Shown here: positions 56,435-64,000 of the stretch, in pieces
Layout: each line of letters starts with the position of its first letter
Position numbering within the stretch: the first letter of the stretch is position 1
DNA from: Proteus columbae
GTDB lineage: Bacteria > Pseudomonadota > Gammaproteobacteria > Enterobacterales > Enterobacteriaceae
Length of the DNA: 64,000 bases
Reading direction: 5' to 3'
Assembly (NCBI RefSeq): GCF_009914335.1
Contig: NZ_CP043925.1
Location: 1,922,001 to 1,986,000 of the forward strand
Translations under genes and position numbers: made by a program
The notes under the pieces: model-generated
Seen by the model: the letters and a program-made list of their open reading frames with translations, nothing else
Databases searched by the model: none
Told to the model about the DNA's origin: nothing

Positions 56435-57346
56435 TTAATTAAGTGAAAAAGTGATACCTGCTTCTTTACATAATTGAGTCAGATTTTCTTTTAATTGTTG
56501 ATTTTCTTCAGGCAATAAATCGAGTTGTGGCAAACGCATATGACCACCTTCTAAACCACGCATGGTTAATGCCGATTTAAATATTGCCATATTCGCACCA
56601 GACTTAAGTGCATCACTAAATTTCACACAAAATTGTTGCCACTGTTTCGCTTCTTGGTAATGACCTGCGATATAAGCTTTATACATATTCACAAAAGGCT
56701 CAGGGAATACGCAAGCACAACCAGAAACCGTACCGTCACAGCCCGCATCTAATAAACCTAGGAATAATTTATCGTAGCCATGAAGGACGGAAAAACCCTC
56801 AGCAACTGTAAGGTAGCTTAATGTTGTATTGTTATCAGCAAAACTGTATTTAATACCAATTACATTTTTACACTGTTGTTGTACTTTTGCCGCTAATTCA
56901 GGCTTGATGTTATTTGCGGCACATTGTGGAATATTATACAAATAAACAGGGAAATTATCTGGTACGCTATTTGCCACTGTCACAAAATAGTTTTCTAATT
57001 CTCTGTCTGTCGCACCAAAAAATTGTGGTGTTACCACACCAATACCATCGGCACAAATTTCAACTGCGTGTTTGGCTAATTCAATGGTTTCAGTTAATGT
57101 CATTGCACCAACATGAATAAAGACCGGTAAACGCTTATTCGCTGTTTCAACAACGGTTTTCGCAACATTCTTACGTTCTAATGCAGATAAACGCAACATC
57201 TCACCCGTTGTACCACAAGGATAAAGGCAATCAACGCCCTTGGTTACTAGCATTTCAGTTAATGCAGATAACGCTTTAATATCTACTTGATCGTTCGAAT
57301 CAAACGGAGTAACCATTGCCACTGTAACGCCAAATAATTTTTTCAT
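56435..57346 (-). CDS. DapA/NanA family aldolase or dehydratase, last gene of the catabolic operon
   Basis: The 303-residue class I aldolase-type barrel has the DapA-family GVTVAMVTPFDSNDQVDIKA opening, the CGTTGEMLRLSALER substrate loop, the tyrosine in VYLYNIPQ and the Schiff-base Lys in VIGIKYSFAD. The family includes dihydrodipicolinate synthase, sialic acid lyase and 2-keto-3-deoxy-sugar acid aldolases. Its place after DhaK and DhaL argues for a catabolic lyase acting on a keto acid rather than lysine synthesis. The substrate is not readable. Confidence 0.85.
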   Translation of the reverse strand: MKKLFGVTVAMVTPFDSNDQVDIKALSALTEMLVTKGVDCLYPCGTTGEMLRLSALERKNVAKTVVETANKRLPVFIHVGAMTLTETIELAKHAVEICADGIGVVTPQFFGATDRELENYFVTVANSVPDNFPVYLYNIPQCAANNIKPELAAKVQQQCKNVIGIKYSFADNNTTLSYLTVAEGFSVLHGYDKLFLGLLDAGCDGTVSGCACVFPEPFVNMYKAYIAGHYQEAKQWQQFCVKFSDALKSGANMAIFKSALTMRGLEGGHMRLPQLDLLPEENQQLKENLTQLCKEAGITFSLN

Positions 57347-57364
57347 ATAAAGACCTTTATTAAA

Positions 57365-57970
57365 TCAGATTGCTTCAACAATAACTTTAATTGCCAACAT
57401 ACCCGGATCATCTAAACCAATAGATTTTTCTGGAAACATACGGGCTCGACCTAATAAATTAGGTTTTTGGCGAAATTCATTAAGCGTACTATCGACGCTT
57501 TGTAAGGCTGCTGCTTTTAAATTATCGATAGCTAAAGTTGGTTTTAGCGCTTCAGATAAATGGTAAAGAATATCGAGTACGGATTTTTGCCCTAATTCCC
57601 CTTTTCCCCTTGCCATCATGCTTTGGTATGCAATAGTTAATAGTGGTGAAATGTCAGAGGACGATATTTCTTGAAGTTGATTTTCTTTGCAGTATTTTGC
57701 CATTGCCATAAAAGCGGTTGCTTGCAATGTACCAAAAGAAGAAGCACAGGCTTTTTGTAATGATTTACTGCATTGGAAAAGTGCTTTGCTTAGATCTTCA
57801 GGCCAATCTTGTGAATCATCTGCAATTTGTCGCCAGCCTTTTTGCATGGTGATCCCTAAATCCCCATCACCTAGACGACTATCTGCTTCACACAGCATTG
57901 ATTGAGATTGCTCGCAAGCAATAGCGATACGGATCACCGCTTGTTTGAGCATATCAAGCGTAATATTCAT
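57365..57970 (-). CDS. dhaL: Dihydroxyacetone kinase-type subunit L (DhaL)
   Basis: ATG 57970, two bases after the dhaK stop, fits the family start better than the longer frame. The protein has 201 residues. The nucleotide/metal motif is ADSRLGDGDLGITMQKGW, with the Asp residues that hold Mg-ADP in DhaL, and a helical barrel follows (SFGTLQATAFMAMAKYC; ARGKGELGQKSVLDILYH). No DhaM phosphotransfer gene is beside it, so phosphate might come from ATP or from a DhaM encoded elsewhere. The actual triose or tetrose substrate is unknown. Confidence 0.87.
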   Translation of the reverse strand: MNITLDMLKQAVIRIAIACEQSQSMLCEADSRLGDGDLGITMQKGWRQIADDSQDWPEDLSKALFQCSKSLQKACASSFGTLQATAFMAMAKYCKENQLQEISSSDISPLLTIAYQSMMARGKGELGQKSVLDILYHLSEALKPTLAIDNLKAAALQSVDSTLNEFRQKPNLLGRARMFPEKSIGLDDPGMLAIKVIVEAI

Positions 57971-57972
57971 CG

Positions 57973-58968
57973 CTATACCCTCCAGAATGCACAATGAGCT
58001 GGTGCATTCATCAAAGCTTCTAGCTCATCATCCAATTTACACAATGTTAAACTTGCACCAGTCATTTCCATGGATGTGGCATAGCGTCCGACTAACGGAT
58101 GTACAATTGTTGCACCCGTTTTATCAATCAGCTGTGTAATTTTGTTGTATAGAATATAAAGCTCTTCTAATGGTGTTGCGCCTAAAGAGTTAACTAATAC
58201 AGAGACTTTATCTCCTGTTTTTAATGATAATTCTGTCTGTAAGCGCTCAAACATCTCTTGTGCAATATCATCTGCGTTGCGTAATTTATCACGCCAAATT
58301 CCCGGTTCACCGTGAATACCCATCCCCATTTCCATTTCATCTTCGCCAATTTCAAAAGTAGGATGTCCTACTGCGGGTAAGGTACAAGATGTCAGCGCAC
58401 AACCAATGGTTCGAGTATTTTCCATGGTTTTTTGAGCAACACGCGTGACTTCATCAAGTGTTGCTCCTTCTTCGGCTTTGGCGCCCGCCATTTTAAAACC
58501 ATAGATCATTCCAGCAACACCACGGCGTTTGTGCGCTTCTTCTGGTTTTGCTGAAGCCACATCGTCAGCAGCTAAAACGGTTGTACAACGAATATCATCT
58601 TCAAAATCGACAGTTTCAGTCGCCATATCAAAATTCATGATATCGCCACCATAATTGCCATAAAGTAACAATACACCTAAGCCACTGTTTGCTTCACGAA
58701 TGGCATCTGCCATTAAATCAGCTGAAGGTGAAGCAAAAACATCGCCTACGGCGGCTGCATCTAATAAGCCCTCACCGACATACCCTGTAAATACAGGTAA
58801 GTGACCCGATCCGCCACCCGTTACAATACCCACTTTGGGCTTATTTGCTTTTTTCGAACGAGTAATCAATCTTGGCTGTGGTTGACGATAAATATCACCA
58901 TGAGCAAGGCATAAGCCCGCTAATGTTTCATCGACATAATTTTCTGGCTTATTTAATATTTTTTTCAT
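57973..58968 (-). CDS. dhaK: Dihydroxyacetone kinase-type subunit K (DhaK)
   Basis: The 331-residue protein has the DhaK fold signatures: GIVTGGGSGHLPVFTGYVGE, GDVFASPSADLMADAI and LLLYGNYGGDIMNFDMA. The His that covalently holds the keto-substrate is in MGMGIHGEPGIWR. DhaK presents a C3 or similar keto-sugar to DhaL for phosphorylation. Its place in this operon, with a TTT transporter and a DapA-type enzyme, suggests that a lyase product rather than free dihydroxyacetone is used. Confidence 0.9.
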   Translation of the reverse strand: MKKILNKPENYVDETLAGLCLAHGDIYRQPQPRLITRSKKANKPKVGIVTGGGSGHLPVFTGYVGEGLLDAAAVGDVFASPSADLMADAIREANSGLGVLLLYGNYGGDIMNFDMATETVDFEDDIRCTTVLAADDVASAKPEEAHKRRGVAGMIYGFKMAGAKAEEGATLDEVTRVAQKTMENTRTIGCALTSCTLPAVGHPTFEIGEDEMEMGMGIHGEPGIWRDKLRNADDIAQEMFERLQTELSLKTGDKVSVLVNSLGATPLEELYILYNKITQLIDKTGATIVHPLVGRYATSMEMTGASLTLCKLDDELEALMNAPAHCAFWRV

Positions 58969-59102
58969 GTGATCACCCGATATTTTTATTTATCTGCTGA
59001 TTTTTATCATCTTAAAAAAACATTTCGTTTATTTAAGATGAGTTTTCCCTGATACTTAAAAAGCATCTCTATTTAAATAATTTTTTATAAATAAACGAGA
59101 CT

Positions 59103-60593
59103 TTATTTAGCTTTAAACGCACCTCTAACTTGCATAATAACAATGAATAAAAACACACTGGCTAATACCATCGAAATAGGTCTATTAATAAAATTAATAA
59201 AATCACCATCTGACTTCATTAATGATGAAAGTAAATTCTTTTCTAACATGGGCCCTAAGATCATGCCCAAAATAATGGGTGATATTGGGAATTTTCGTTC
59301 TTGAAGGAAATAGCCGATAACACCCATTACTAACATAACAACAATAGAAGACATCGTATTAGTAATTGCGTAAGAGCCTACGAGACTAAATAAGATAATT
59401 GCTGGATAAATAATTGCATTATCAATAGCAACAATCTTCTTCAATAAATTGACAACAATAAAAGCAATCGGTAATAAAATTAAATTAGCAATAAAGAAAA
59501 TAATAAAGACAGCATACAATTTATCAGGGTTGAATAAAAACAGTGTTGGTCCTGGTTGCATATCTTTCATATACAAGACACCGATAATAATTGCAGCAGC
59601 TGAATCGCCCGGAATGCCAAATACTAAAGATGGGATCCAACTTCCCGCTAAACTTGCATTATTACTTGCTGAAGCATCAACAATACCTTCTTCAGAACCA
59701 TGACCATATTTTTCTGGGTTTTTAGAGAGTTTCTTTGAAACGGCATAAGAGATCCATGCCGCAATATCGGCACCCGCACCAGGTAAAGCTCCAATTAATG
59801 TTCCTATTATTCCGCTACGAAAAATGCCGCCTTTACGCTGGCGAACAACACCGCCAACCCCTTTAAAAATATTGTAAGAGTTATTTTCAGCATTCACTTC
59901 ACTTAGCGTGATTTGCTTTTCTTTCCAACGCTCAACGTAATATTTAATTGCACCAGAAATTGCAAATAATCCTATCATTGCTGGAATAAAACTTACACCT
60001 TGCATTAAAGAGACTTCACCGAAAGTAAAGCGTGCTTGCCCTGTAAATTCATCATAACCAATGGTGGATAATGCAATACCAAAGAACAGTGCTAATAAGC
60101 TTTTTCTAATATGTGAACCTGAAACAATAGTTGCACAGCTAAGCCCAATTAAAGACAGCCACATATATTCATAAGAACTAAATTTTAAAGCAAACTCAGC
60201 TAAAACTGGCGCTGTTGACGCCAATATAATTGTACCAATAACGCCACCAATCACAGAGCTTGTTAACGACATACCTAATACGCGGTTGGTTTTACCTTCT
60301 TTAACTAAGCTGTGTGCATCATTGGTATAAGCCGCTGATGCAGGCGTACCCGGGATATTTAATAAAGCACCTGGAATATCACCCGCAAATATAGAAGACG
60401 CGCCGACAGAAATCATTAAGGCTAATGCAGGAATCGGATCAAGAAAAAAAGTAAATGGTACCATTAATGCGATAGCCATTGTTGATGTTAATCCGGGAAT
60501 GGCACCAACGAATAAGCCAAATAAACAAGCACCAATAACGACAAGTATTGTTGTGTAATCAATATAAGCAAGTGCGCTAATTAATATATCCAT
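59103..60593 (-). CDS. TctA-type large permease of a tripartite tricarboxylate transporter
   Basis: The 496-residue membrane protein has about 12 segments and the TctA motifs: VIGACLFGLFVGAIPGLTST near the N-terminus, ALLNIPGTPASAAYTNDAHS, GALPGAGADIAAWISYAVSK and a second LVFGIPGDSAAAIIIGVLYM. It forms the transport channel with TctB and takes substrate from TctC. The TTT family carries carboxylates in exchange for an ion gradient. The substrate of this copy is unknown. Confidence 0.93.
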   Translation of the reverse strand: MDILISALAYIDYTTILVVIGACLFGLFVGAIPGLTSTMAIALMVPFTFFLDPIPALALMISVGASSIFAGDIPGALLNIPGTPASAAYTNDAHSLVKEGKTNRVLGMSLTSSVIGGVIGTIILASTAPVLAEFALKFSSYEYMWLSLIGLSCATIVSGSHIRKSLLALFFGIALSTIGYDEFTGQARFTFGEVSLMQGVSFIPAMIGLFAISGAIKYYVERWKEKQITLSEVNAENNSYNIFKGVGGVVRQRKGGIFRSGIIGTLIGALPGAGADIAAWISYAVSKKLSKNPEKYGHGSEEGIVDASASNNASLAGSWIPSLVFGIPGDSAAAIIIGVLYMKDMQPGPTLFLFNPDKLYAVFIIFFIANLILLPIAFIVVNLLKKIVAIDNAIIYPAIILFSLVGSYAITNTMSSIVVMLVMGVIGYFLQERKFPISPIILGMILGPMLEKNLLSSLMKSDGDFINFINRPISMVLASVFLFIVIMQVRGAFKAK

Positions 60594-60611
60594 ACTGTTG
60601 TTCTCTATTTA

Positions 60612-61046
60612 TTAAAATAGCTGAGGTAGCGGTACTAACAGTACAGCGGTAAATAAGTAATACACACCTAACACCACACTGGCTGAAATAATAAAACTGT
60701 ATATCGGTTTTGTTGTTGCATATTTCATCATTAACGGTGCTGTAATAATTAACCCCGTTAAAATAAAACCTAGATAATCTGATGCAAAAACATAAAAAAG
60801 AATAATACCAATAATTAATAAAACGAATTTTATTTCACGCCATGAAATTAATGGAATATCACTTTCTTGATTACGTGAAAATATATCTATTAATGAAAAT
60901 ATAATCATGCCGCCGCCAATAATAGAAGGCATAAAAGCGGCGCCATATTCACTAAAATCACCTAATGAATACGCACTATAAACAATAAGAAATAAACCAA
61001 AGCAGCAAAATATTAGCGATAGAATATGACGATTTAGCATAGGCAT
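60612..61046 (-). CDS. TctB-type small permease of the tripartite transporter
   Basis: The 144-residue protein has four membrane segments, like the TctB family (LIFCCFGLFLIVYSAYSL; IGIILFYVFASDYLGFILTG; SFIISASVVLGVYYLF). The ATG at 61046 is right behind a terminator-like hairpin, and its ribosome site is not obvious; an in-frame ATG two codons later (61040) is another choice. It lies between tctC and tctA on the same strand. Confidence 0.88.
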   Translation of the reverse strand: MPMLNRHILSLIFCCFGLFLIVYSAYSLGDFSEYGAAFMPSIIGGGMIIFSLIDIFSRNQESDIPLISWREIKFVLLIIGIILFYVFASDYLGFILTGLIITAPLMMKYATTKPIYSFIISASVVLGVYYLFTAVLLVPLPQLF

Positions 61047-61048
61047 AA

Positions 61049-61071
61049 AAACGGCTGTTGTTCAGCCGTTT
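61049..61071 (-). terminator. Attenuator-like hairpin between tctC and tctB
   Basis: On the minus strand AAACGGCTG-AACAA-CAGCCGTTT is followed by a T run that touches the tctB ATG. It should partly end transcription or protect the tctC message, giving more binding protein than permease. Confidence 0.72.
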
Positions 61072-61077
61072 CCTCAG

Positions 61078-62022
61078 TTATTTCTTTATAATTTCACCAA
61101 ACTTTTTATCTTCATTAGCCATAAATTGAGTGGCATCATCTCCATATAGCTCGATCACTTCAAATCCTTGTTTATTTGCAAACTCGGCTAATTCACCAGA
61201 TGCATACACTTTTTTCATTGCAGCCGTAAGTTTATCTTGCACTTCTTTATCTAACCCTTTTGGCGCAACTAGCATATTCCATGCTTGTAAATCCCAGTTA
61301 TAAGGTGTGGCTTCTTTAAATAATGGTACATCAGGATAAAAAGCCGATTTCTCATTTGACATAATTGCCATGTGCTTTACTAATCCTGCTTTTACCATAC
61401 TATCCGCCTCACCTAATGAAGAGGTCACAATATCAACACCACCAGAAGCAAGCTCTTGTAATGCAGCACTTGCACCTTGAGATGGGATAAAGCGAATGGC
61501 GTTATCAGGCAATCCTGCGGCACGCAACATACCAATAGTATTGAGATGCCAGATTGAATTTAAACCACTGCCAGATGCTTTTAATTTACCCGGATTTGCT
61601 TTTGCGTAATCAATAATTTCCTGTGCATTTTTAAATGGTGAAGATTTCCCAACCTGTAATCCACCATAAATAACGGCAAGACGTGTAATCGGTGTGTAAT
61701 CTTGGTAAGTTAAATTTGTCATGCCTTGATGATGCATCATGGTAATTTCAACCGTTGCAATACCTAATGTGTAACCATCGGGTTTTGCATTTTTAATGGC
61801 ATCATGACCTACAACACCACTACCTCCAGTTTTATTTACCACATTAACGGTCACGCCTAATTCTTCTTGTAACCCTTTAGCCGCTAGGCGTGCAACAGTA
61901 TCAGTATTACCGCCAGCAGCCCAAGGAACAATAATAGTAATCGGCTTTTCTGGATATTGAGCAAAAGCAGGAAGTGTAAAAATGGAACTGCATAGGGTAA
62001 ATGCCAGAAGTGTTTTTTTCAT
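61078..62022 (-). CDS. TctC-type periplasmic binding protein of the tripartite transporter
   Basis: From ATG 62022 the protein has 314 residues, with signal peptide (LLAFTLCSSIFTLPAFA) and the Bug/TctC fold: YPEKPITIIVPWAAGGNTDT, TGGSGVVGHDAIKNAKPDGY, and LASGGVDIVTSSLGE. Such proteins usually bind carboxylates or sugar acids with few charges. The start shares one base with the stop of the regulator gene and has AAAAGGTG upstream. Confidence 0.92.
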   Translation of the reverse strand: MKKTLLAFTLCSSIFTLPAFAQYPEKPITIIVPWAAGGNTDTVARLAAKGLQEELGVTVNVVNKTGGSGVVGHDAIKNAKPDGYTLGIATVEITMMHHQGMTNLTYQDYTPITRLAVIYGGLQVGKSSPFKNAQEIIDYAKANPGKLKASGSGLNSIWHLNTIGMLRAAGLPDNAIRFIPSQGASAALQELASGGVDIVTSSLGEADSMVKAGLVKHMAIMSNEKSAFYPDVPLFKEATPYNWDLQAWNMLVAPKGLDKEVQDKLTAAMKKVYASGELAEFANKQGFEVIELYGDDATQFMANEDKKFGEIIKK

Positions 62023-63266
62023 TATATGCACCTTTTCTCATTGCAGATTATTTGTGGTCGAATATCTTCGAGCCTTGATTTAAGGCGAGCCTGAACTTGA
62101 GAAAGTACAGGCATTGCTGTTACGCCTTTTTGTTCTATAAATGCAGAGAGGAAAGCACTGGCAAATAATACACTCTCATGCATTGTGCCTCCTGCCGCTA
62201 TTTTTGAAGCAAATGCGCCATTAAAAGCATCCGTGGCTGCCATCGTATCCACTCGTAACGATGGCATAGGGGGAATATGAAAAGTGGCGCGTCCGTCAAA
62301 ATAGACCACACCAAGCTCATCCATATAGATAATGACTTTCTTATTTTCATCACCTGAAATAACGTTAATCGCTTGTGTGGCGTCATTAATATCGTTTATT
62401 TCAATGTCAGCCCAGTGTGATGCCTGATTTGCATTTAACGTAATAAAATCAAGAGTGGCATAAAGTTGTTTTAAATCTTCGCTATAAGGTGCAACATTAA
62501 GCACGATAATTTTATTAACAGACTTTGCAAACATCGCTGCTTTAATATTGGCTTCTATATTAATTTCACCTTGGAGCAATAACACATCTGCCTCACTTAC
62601 ATAAGGCAAAGAAATATCAATCTCTTGCTCAGAGAATGTATTGTTCGCTCCTAAATAAGTCGCTGTAATATTGTTTTGTGTTTTATCTGCTAAATAACTA
62701 ATTGAACTGCCTGTCGGCTCTATTTCTGTTTGAAAAATAGTAAAAGAATCAATTCCACTTTCTTGTAAATATTTATATGCATATTTACTAAAATGATCTT
62801 CACCAACTTTCGTTATCAAATGCACTTTCGCATCAGAAAAACTGGCGGCCATTGCCTGATTTGTTCCTTTACCACCAGGGCCTATCGAATTGCTTTTAGA
62901 GTTAATTAACTCTCCGACTTTTGGAAAAGAATCGACATTGGCAATAATATCTACCACAAATGACCCAAGCACACAGACTTTGCCTTCTGGCTTTCTATCT
63001 TTACGTTCTCTCACGATTAATAAATCGTGCAATAAACATGAAATATCAAAACTATCACTAAATTTACTTATTTTTTTAATTTCTTGTTTCCCTAGTATGG
63101 CGCCACCATGACAACGTTTGATCAACCCTTCTCCTTCGAGGTATTTCAAATCACTGCGAATAGTTTCCAATGTGACACTGAATTTTTCCGCAAGTTGAGC
63201 CACTTTAACTTTCTTTTGTTCTCTGATGATGGTGTAAATTTCCTGTCGCCGTTCTTCTGAAAACAT
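62022..63266 (-). CDS. DeoR-type HTH fused to a PfkB/ribokinase-like domain
   Basis: Residues 1-55 are a DeoR HTH (RRQEIYTIIREQKKVKVAQL, SVTLETIRSDLKYLEGEG). After a short linker, residues 95-395 are a complete ribokinase-type domain: VCVLGSFVVDIIANVDSFPK, then GPGGKGTNQAMAASFSDAKV, VGEDHFSKYAYKYL and LNVAPYSE. The catalytic region reads DTMAATDAFNGAF where kinases have DTxGAGDxF: the Asp base is kept but the GAG anion hole is AAT. It may therefore bind the sugar as a sensor without phosphorylating it. It leads the tctCBA-dhaKL-aldolase operon and is presumably its regulator. Confidence 0.88.
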   Translation of the reverse strand: MFSEERRQEIYTIIREQKKVKVAQLAEKFSVTLETIRSDLKYLEGEGLIKRCHGGAILGKQEIKKISKFSDSFDISCLLHDLLIVRERKDRKPEGKVCVLGSFVVDIIANVDSFPKVGELINSKSNSIGPGGKGTNQAMAASFSDAKVHLITKVGEDHFSKYAYKYLQESGIDSFTIFQTEIEPTGSSISYLADKTQNNITATYLGANNTFSEQEIDISLPYVSEADVLLLQGEINIEANIKAAMFAKSVNKIIVLNVAPYSEDLKQLYATLDFITLNANQASHWADIEINDINDATQAINVISGDENKKVIIYMDELGVVYFDGRATFHIPPMPSLRVDTMAATDAFNGAFASKIAAGGTMHESVLFASAFLSAFIEQKGVTAMPVLSQVQARLKSRLEDIRPQIICNEKRCI

Positions 63267-63579
63267 ATAAAGTGCCTCCGTATCATTGATAACGAGAATA
63301 AGGAGATTAGGTCAGTGATTCTGCGATGGTATTCAAAACAAAAAACCAAAAACAGAAGCAAAACCAAATCAAAGCAATTTAGATCACATTTTTTTAACAC
63401 AACATCAATTGGCATACGTTAAAAATGAGAGGTGAAACGAGTCGAATAATGAATGGAGATTTAGAAAAGAGAGGTAGAATCAGCCGTTCAAGAACGGCTG
63501 ATAAAATAATAACTTAGATTATTACAGGTGTGATAGTTTTAAAATGTAAATATCATGTTAAATAAAATCACCTTGGTAT
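63267..63579. other. Intergenic region before the catabolic operon
   Basis: About 310 bases. It holds the promoter of the operon reading leftward and, at 63481-63504, the stem ATCAGCCGTTC-AA-GAACGGCTGAT. The stem lies after azlD and has no long T run. Confidence 0.55.
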
Positions 63580-63894
63580 TTAGTTTAACAAGGCATTAAG
63601 CAGATAAAAGCCCACTAATGTCAGCAATACGACCACTAAGGTATTACGTATTTTAAGCGCTAATCCTACACATAATAAGGTTCCCCAAAGATAAGGATTA
63701 TCTAGAATACCTTTAAATTCACCTTTTTCTAACAGCACAATGGGTGCACAAATTGCAGTTAATAAACAAGGTGCAGAATATCCTAATGCCTGTCTGATCA
63801 CAGACGGTAATTTGACGGGGATCGCCGGTTCAAGAAAGAAATAACGCAGCATAAAAATGACGAGTGCCAAAATTAATAATAACGACCATGTCAT
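63580..63894 (-). CDS. azlD: AzlD branched-chain amino acid exporter, small subunit
   Basis: The 104-residue protein has four membrane segments with the AzlD pattern (LALVIFMLRYFFLEPAIPVK, IRQALGYSAPCLLTAICAPI). AzlC and AzlD together export branched-chain amino acids and analogues. The ATG overlaps the stop of the upstream azlC as ATGA. Confidence 0.88.
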   Translation of the reverse strand: MTWSLLLILALVIFMLRYFFLEPAIPVKLPSVIRQALGYSAPCLLTAICAPIVLLEKGEFKGILDNPYLWGTLLCVGLALKIRNTLVVVLLTLVGFYLLNALLN

Positions 63895-64000
63895 TTTTGT
63901 TCTCCTCTGGCTCTAGCAACACAAACAGCAATAAACATGCCTGTTAATCCACCAATCACTACGCCACCTTCTATATTCAACCAGCTGAAAATAATAGATA
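63891..64000 (-). CDS. azlC: AzlC branched-chain amino acid exporter, 3' end only
   Basis: The minus-strand frame that ends in TGA at 63893-63891 reads FSWLNIEGGVVIGGLTGMFI and then AVCVARARGEQK. This is the expected last membrane segment and tail of AzlC. The rest of the gene is beyond the right edge. Confidence 0.75.
   Translation of the reverse strand, partial: SIIFSWLNIEGGVVIGGLTGMFIAVCVARARGEQK

Noticed and set aside
63481..63504. Strong stem after azlD as a clear intrinsic terminator
   Set aside because: No T run follows on the minus strand, so I only report it as a stem within the intergenic entry.

Overview
The window is AT-rich chromosomal DNA of a gamma-proteobacterium. The proteins I recognise (YbiT, YdeE, DdlA, YqfB, LeuE, GlgBXCAP, NifJ, ChuWXY) are all of the Enterobacterales type. 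The low GC and accessory gene mix fit Morganellaceae, most likely Proteus. That assignment is my inference, since there is no rRNA or other marker here. No rRNA, tRNA or CRISPR was seen.

Layout: 0-1.8 kb is the end of an anaerobic haem-degradation operon (chuW-chuX-chuY). 2-3.6 kb is ybiT. 3.7-7.1 kb is an accessory island holding a very AT-rich 874-codon gene, whose N-terminus looks like the SifA/SopD-type type III effector translocation domain, and a broken phage tail gene. 7.1-13 kb is a Fur-box-preceded siderophore uptake operon (TonB receptor plus FhuC-, FhuD- and double-length FhuB-like proteins). 13-19.2 kb carries a small zinc-ribbon gene, a divergent TetR/DHA2 efflux pair with a palindromic operator, a LysR gene with a deviant accA copy, and ydeE. 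19.2-22.8 kb is nifJ. 23-33 kb is a mosaic of small metabolic and envelope genes: phosphoesterase, AraC, GNAT, a PLP sulfur-amino-acid enzyme with an orphan MetQ, a CarG-like protein, an LprI-like protein, a hydrolase, a MocR/EamA deletion scar, a VOC protein and ddlA. 33.5-35.4 kb is an ABC-F gene behind a leader peptide and competing hairpins. 35.5-43.6 kb has yqfB, alkylation repair genes, a methyltransferase, leuE, a GNAT, a sugar acetyltransferase, a TauE transporter and a LysR gene. 43.9-53.5 kb is the glycogen operon glgBXCAP. 53.5-54.9 kb is a truncated IS200-type element and a second AT-rich gene with WxxxE and LDxxAAQS motifs like the Map/IpgB/EspM guanine exchange effectors. 55-56.3 kb pairs RidA with a threonine/hydroxyaspartate dehydratase. 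56.4-63.3 kb is one catabolic operon: a DeoR-PfkB fusion, TctCBA transporter, DhaK, DhaL and a DapA-family aldolase. The window ends in azlCD.

Most notable: (1) two unlinked candidate type III effectors, both very AT-rich and both beside mobile-DNA debris; (2) a leader-peptide and hairpin arrangement before the ABC-F gene that reads like ermC-type translational attenuation; (3) a catabolic operon of unknown substrate controlled by a regulator fused to a sugar-kinase-like domain with an altered anion-hole motif; (4) an AccA paralogue with two changed active-site motifs. Family comparisons come from remembered family sequences and were not run as searches.
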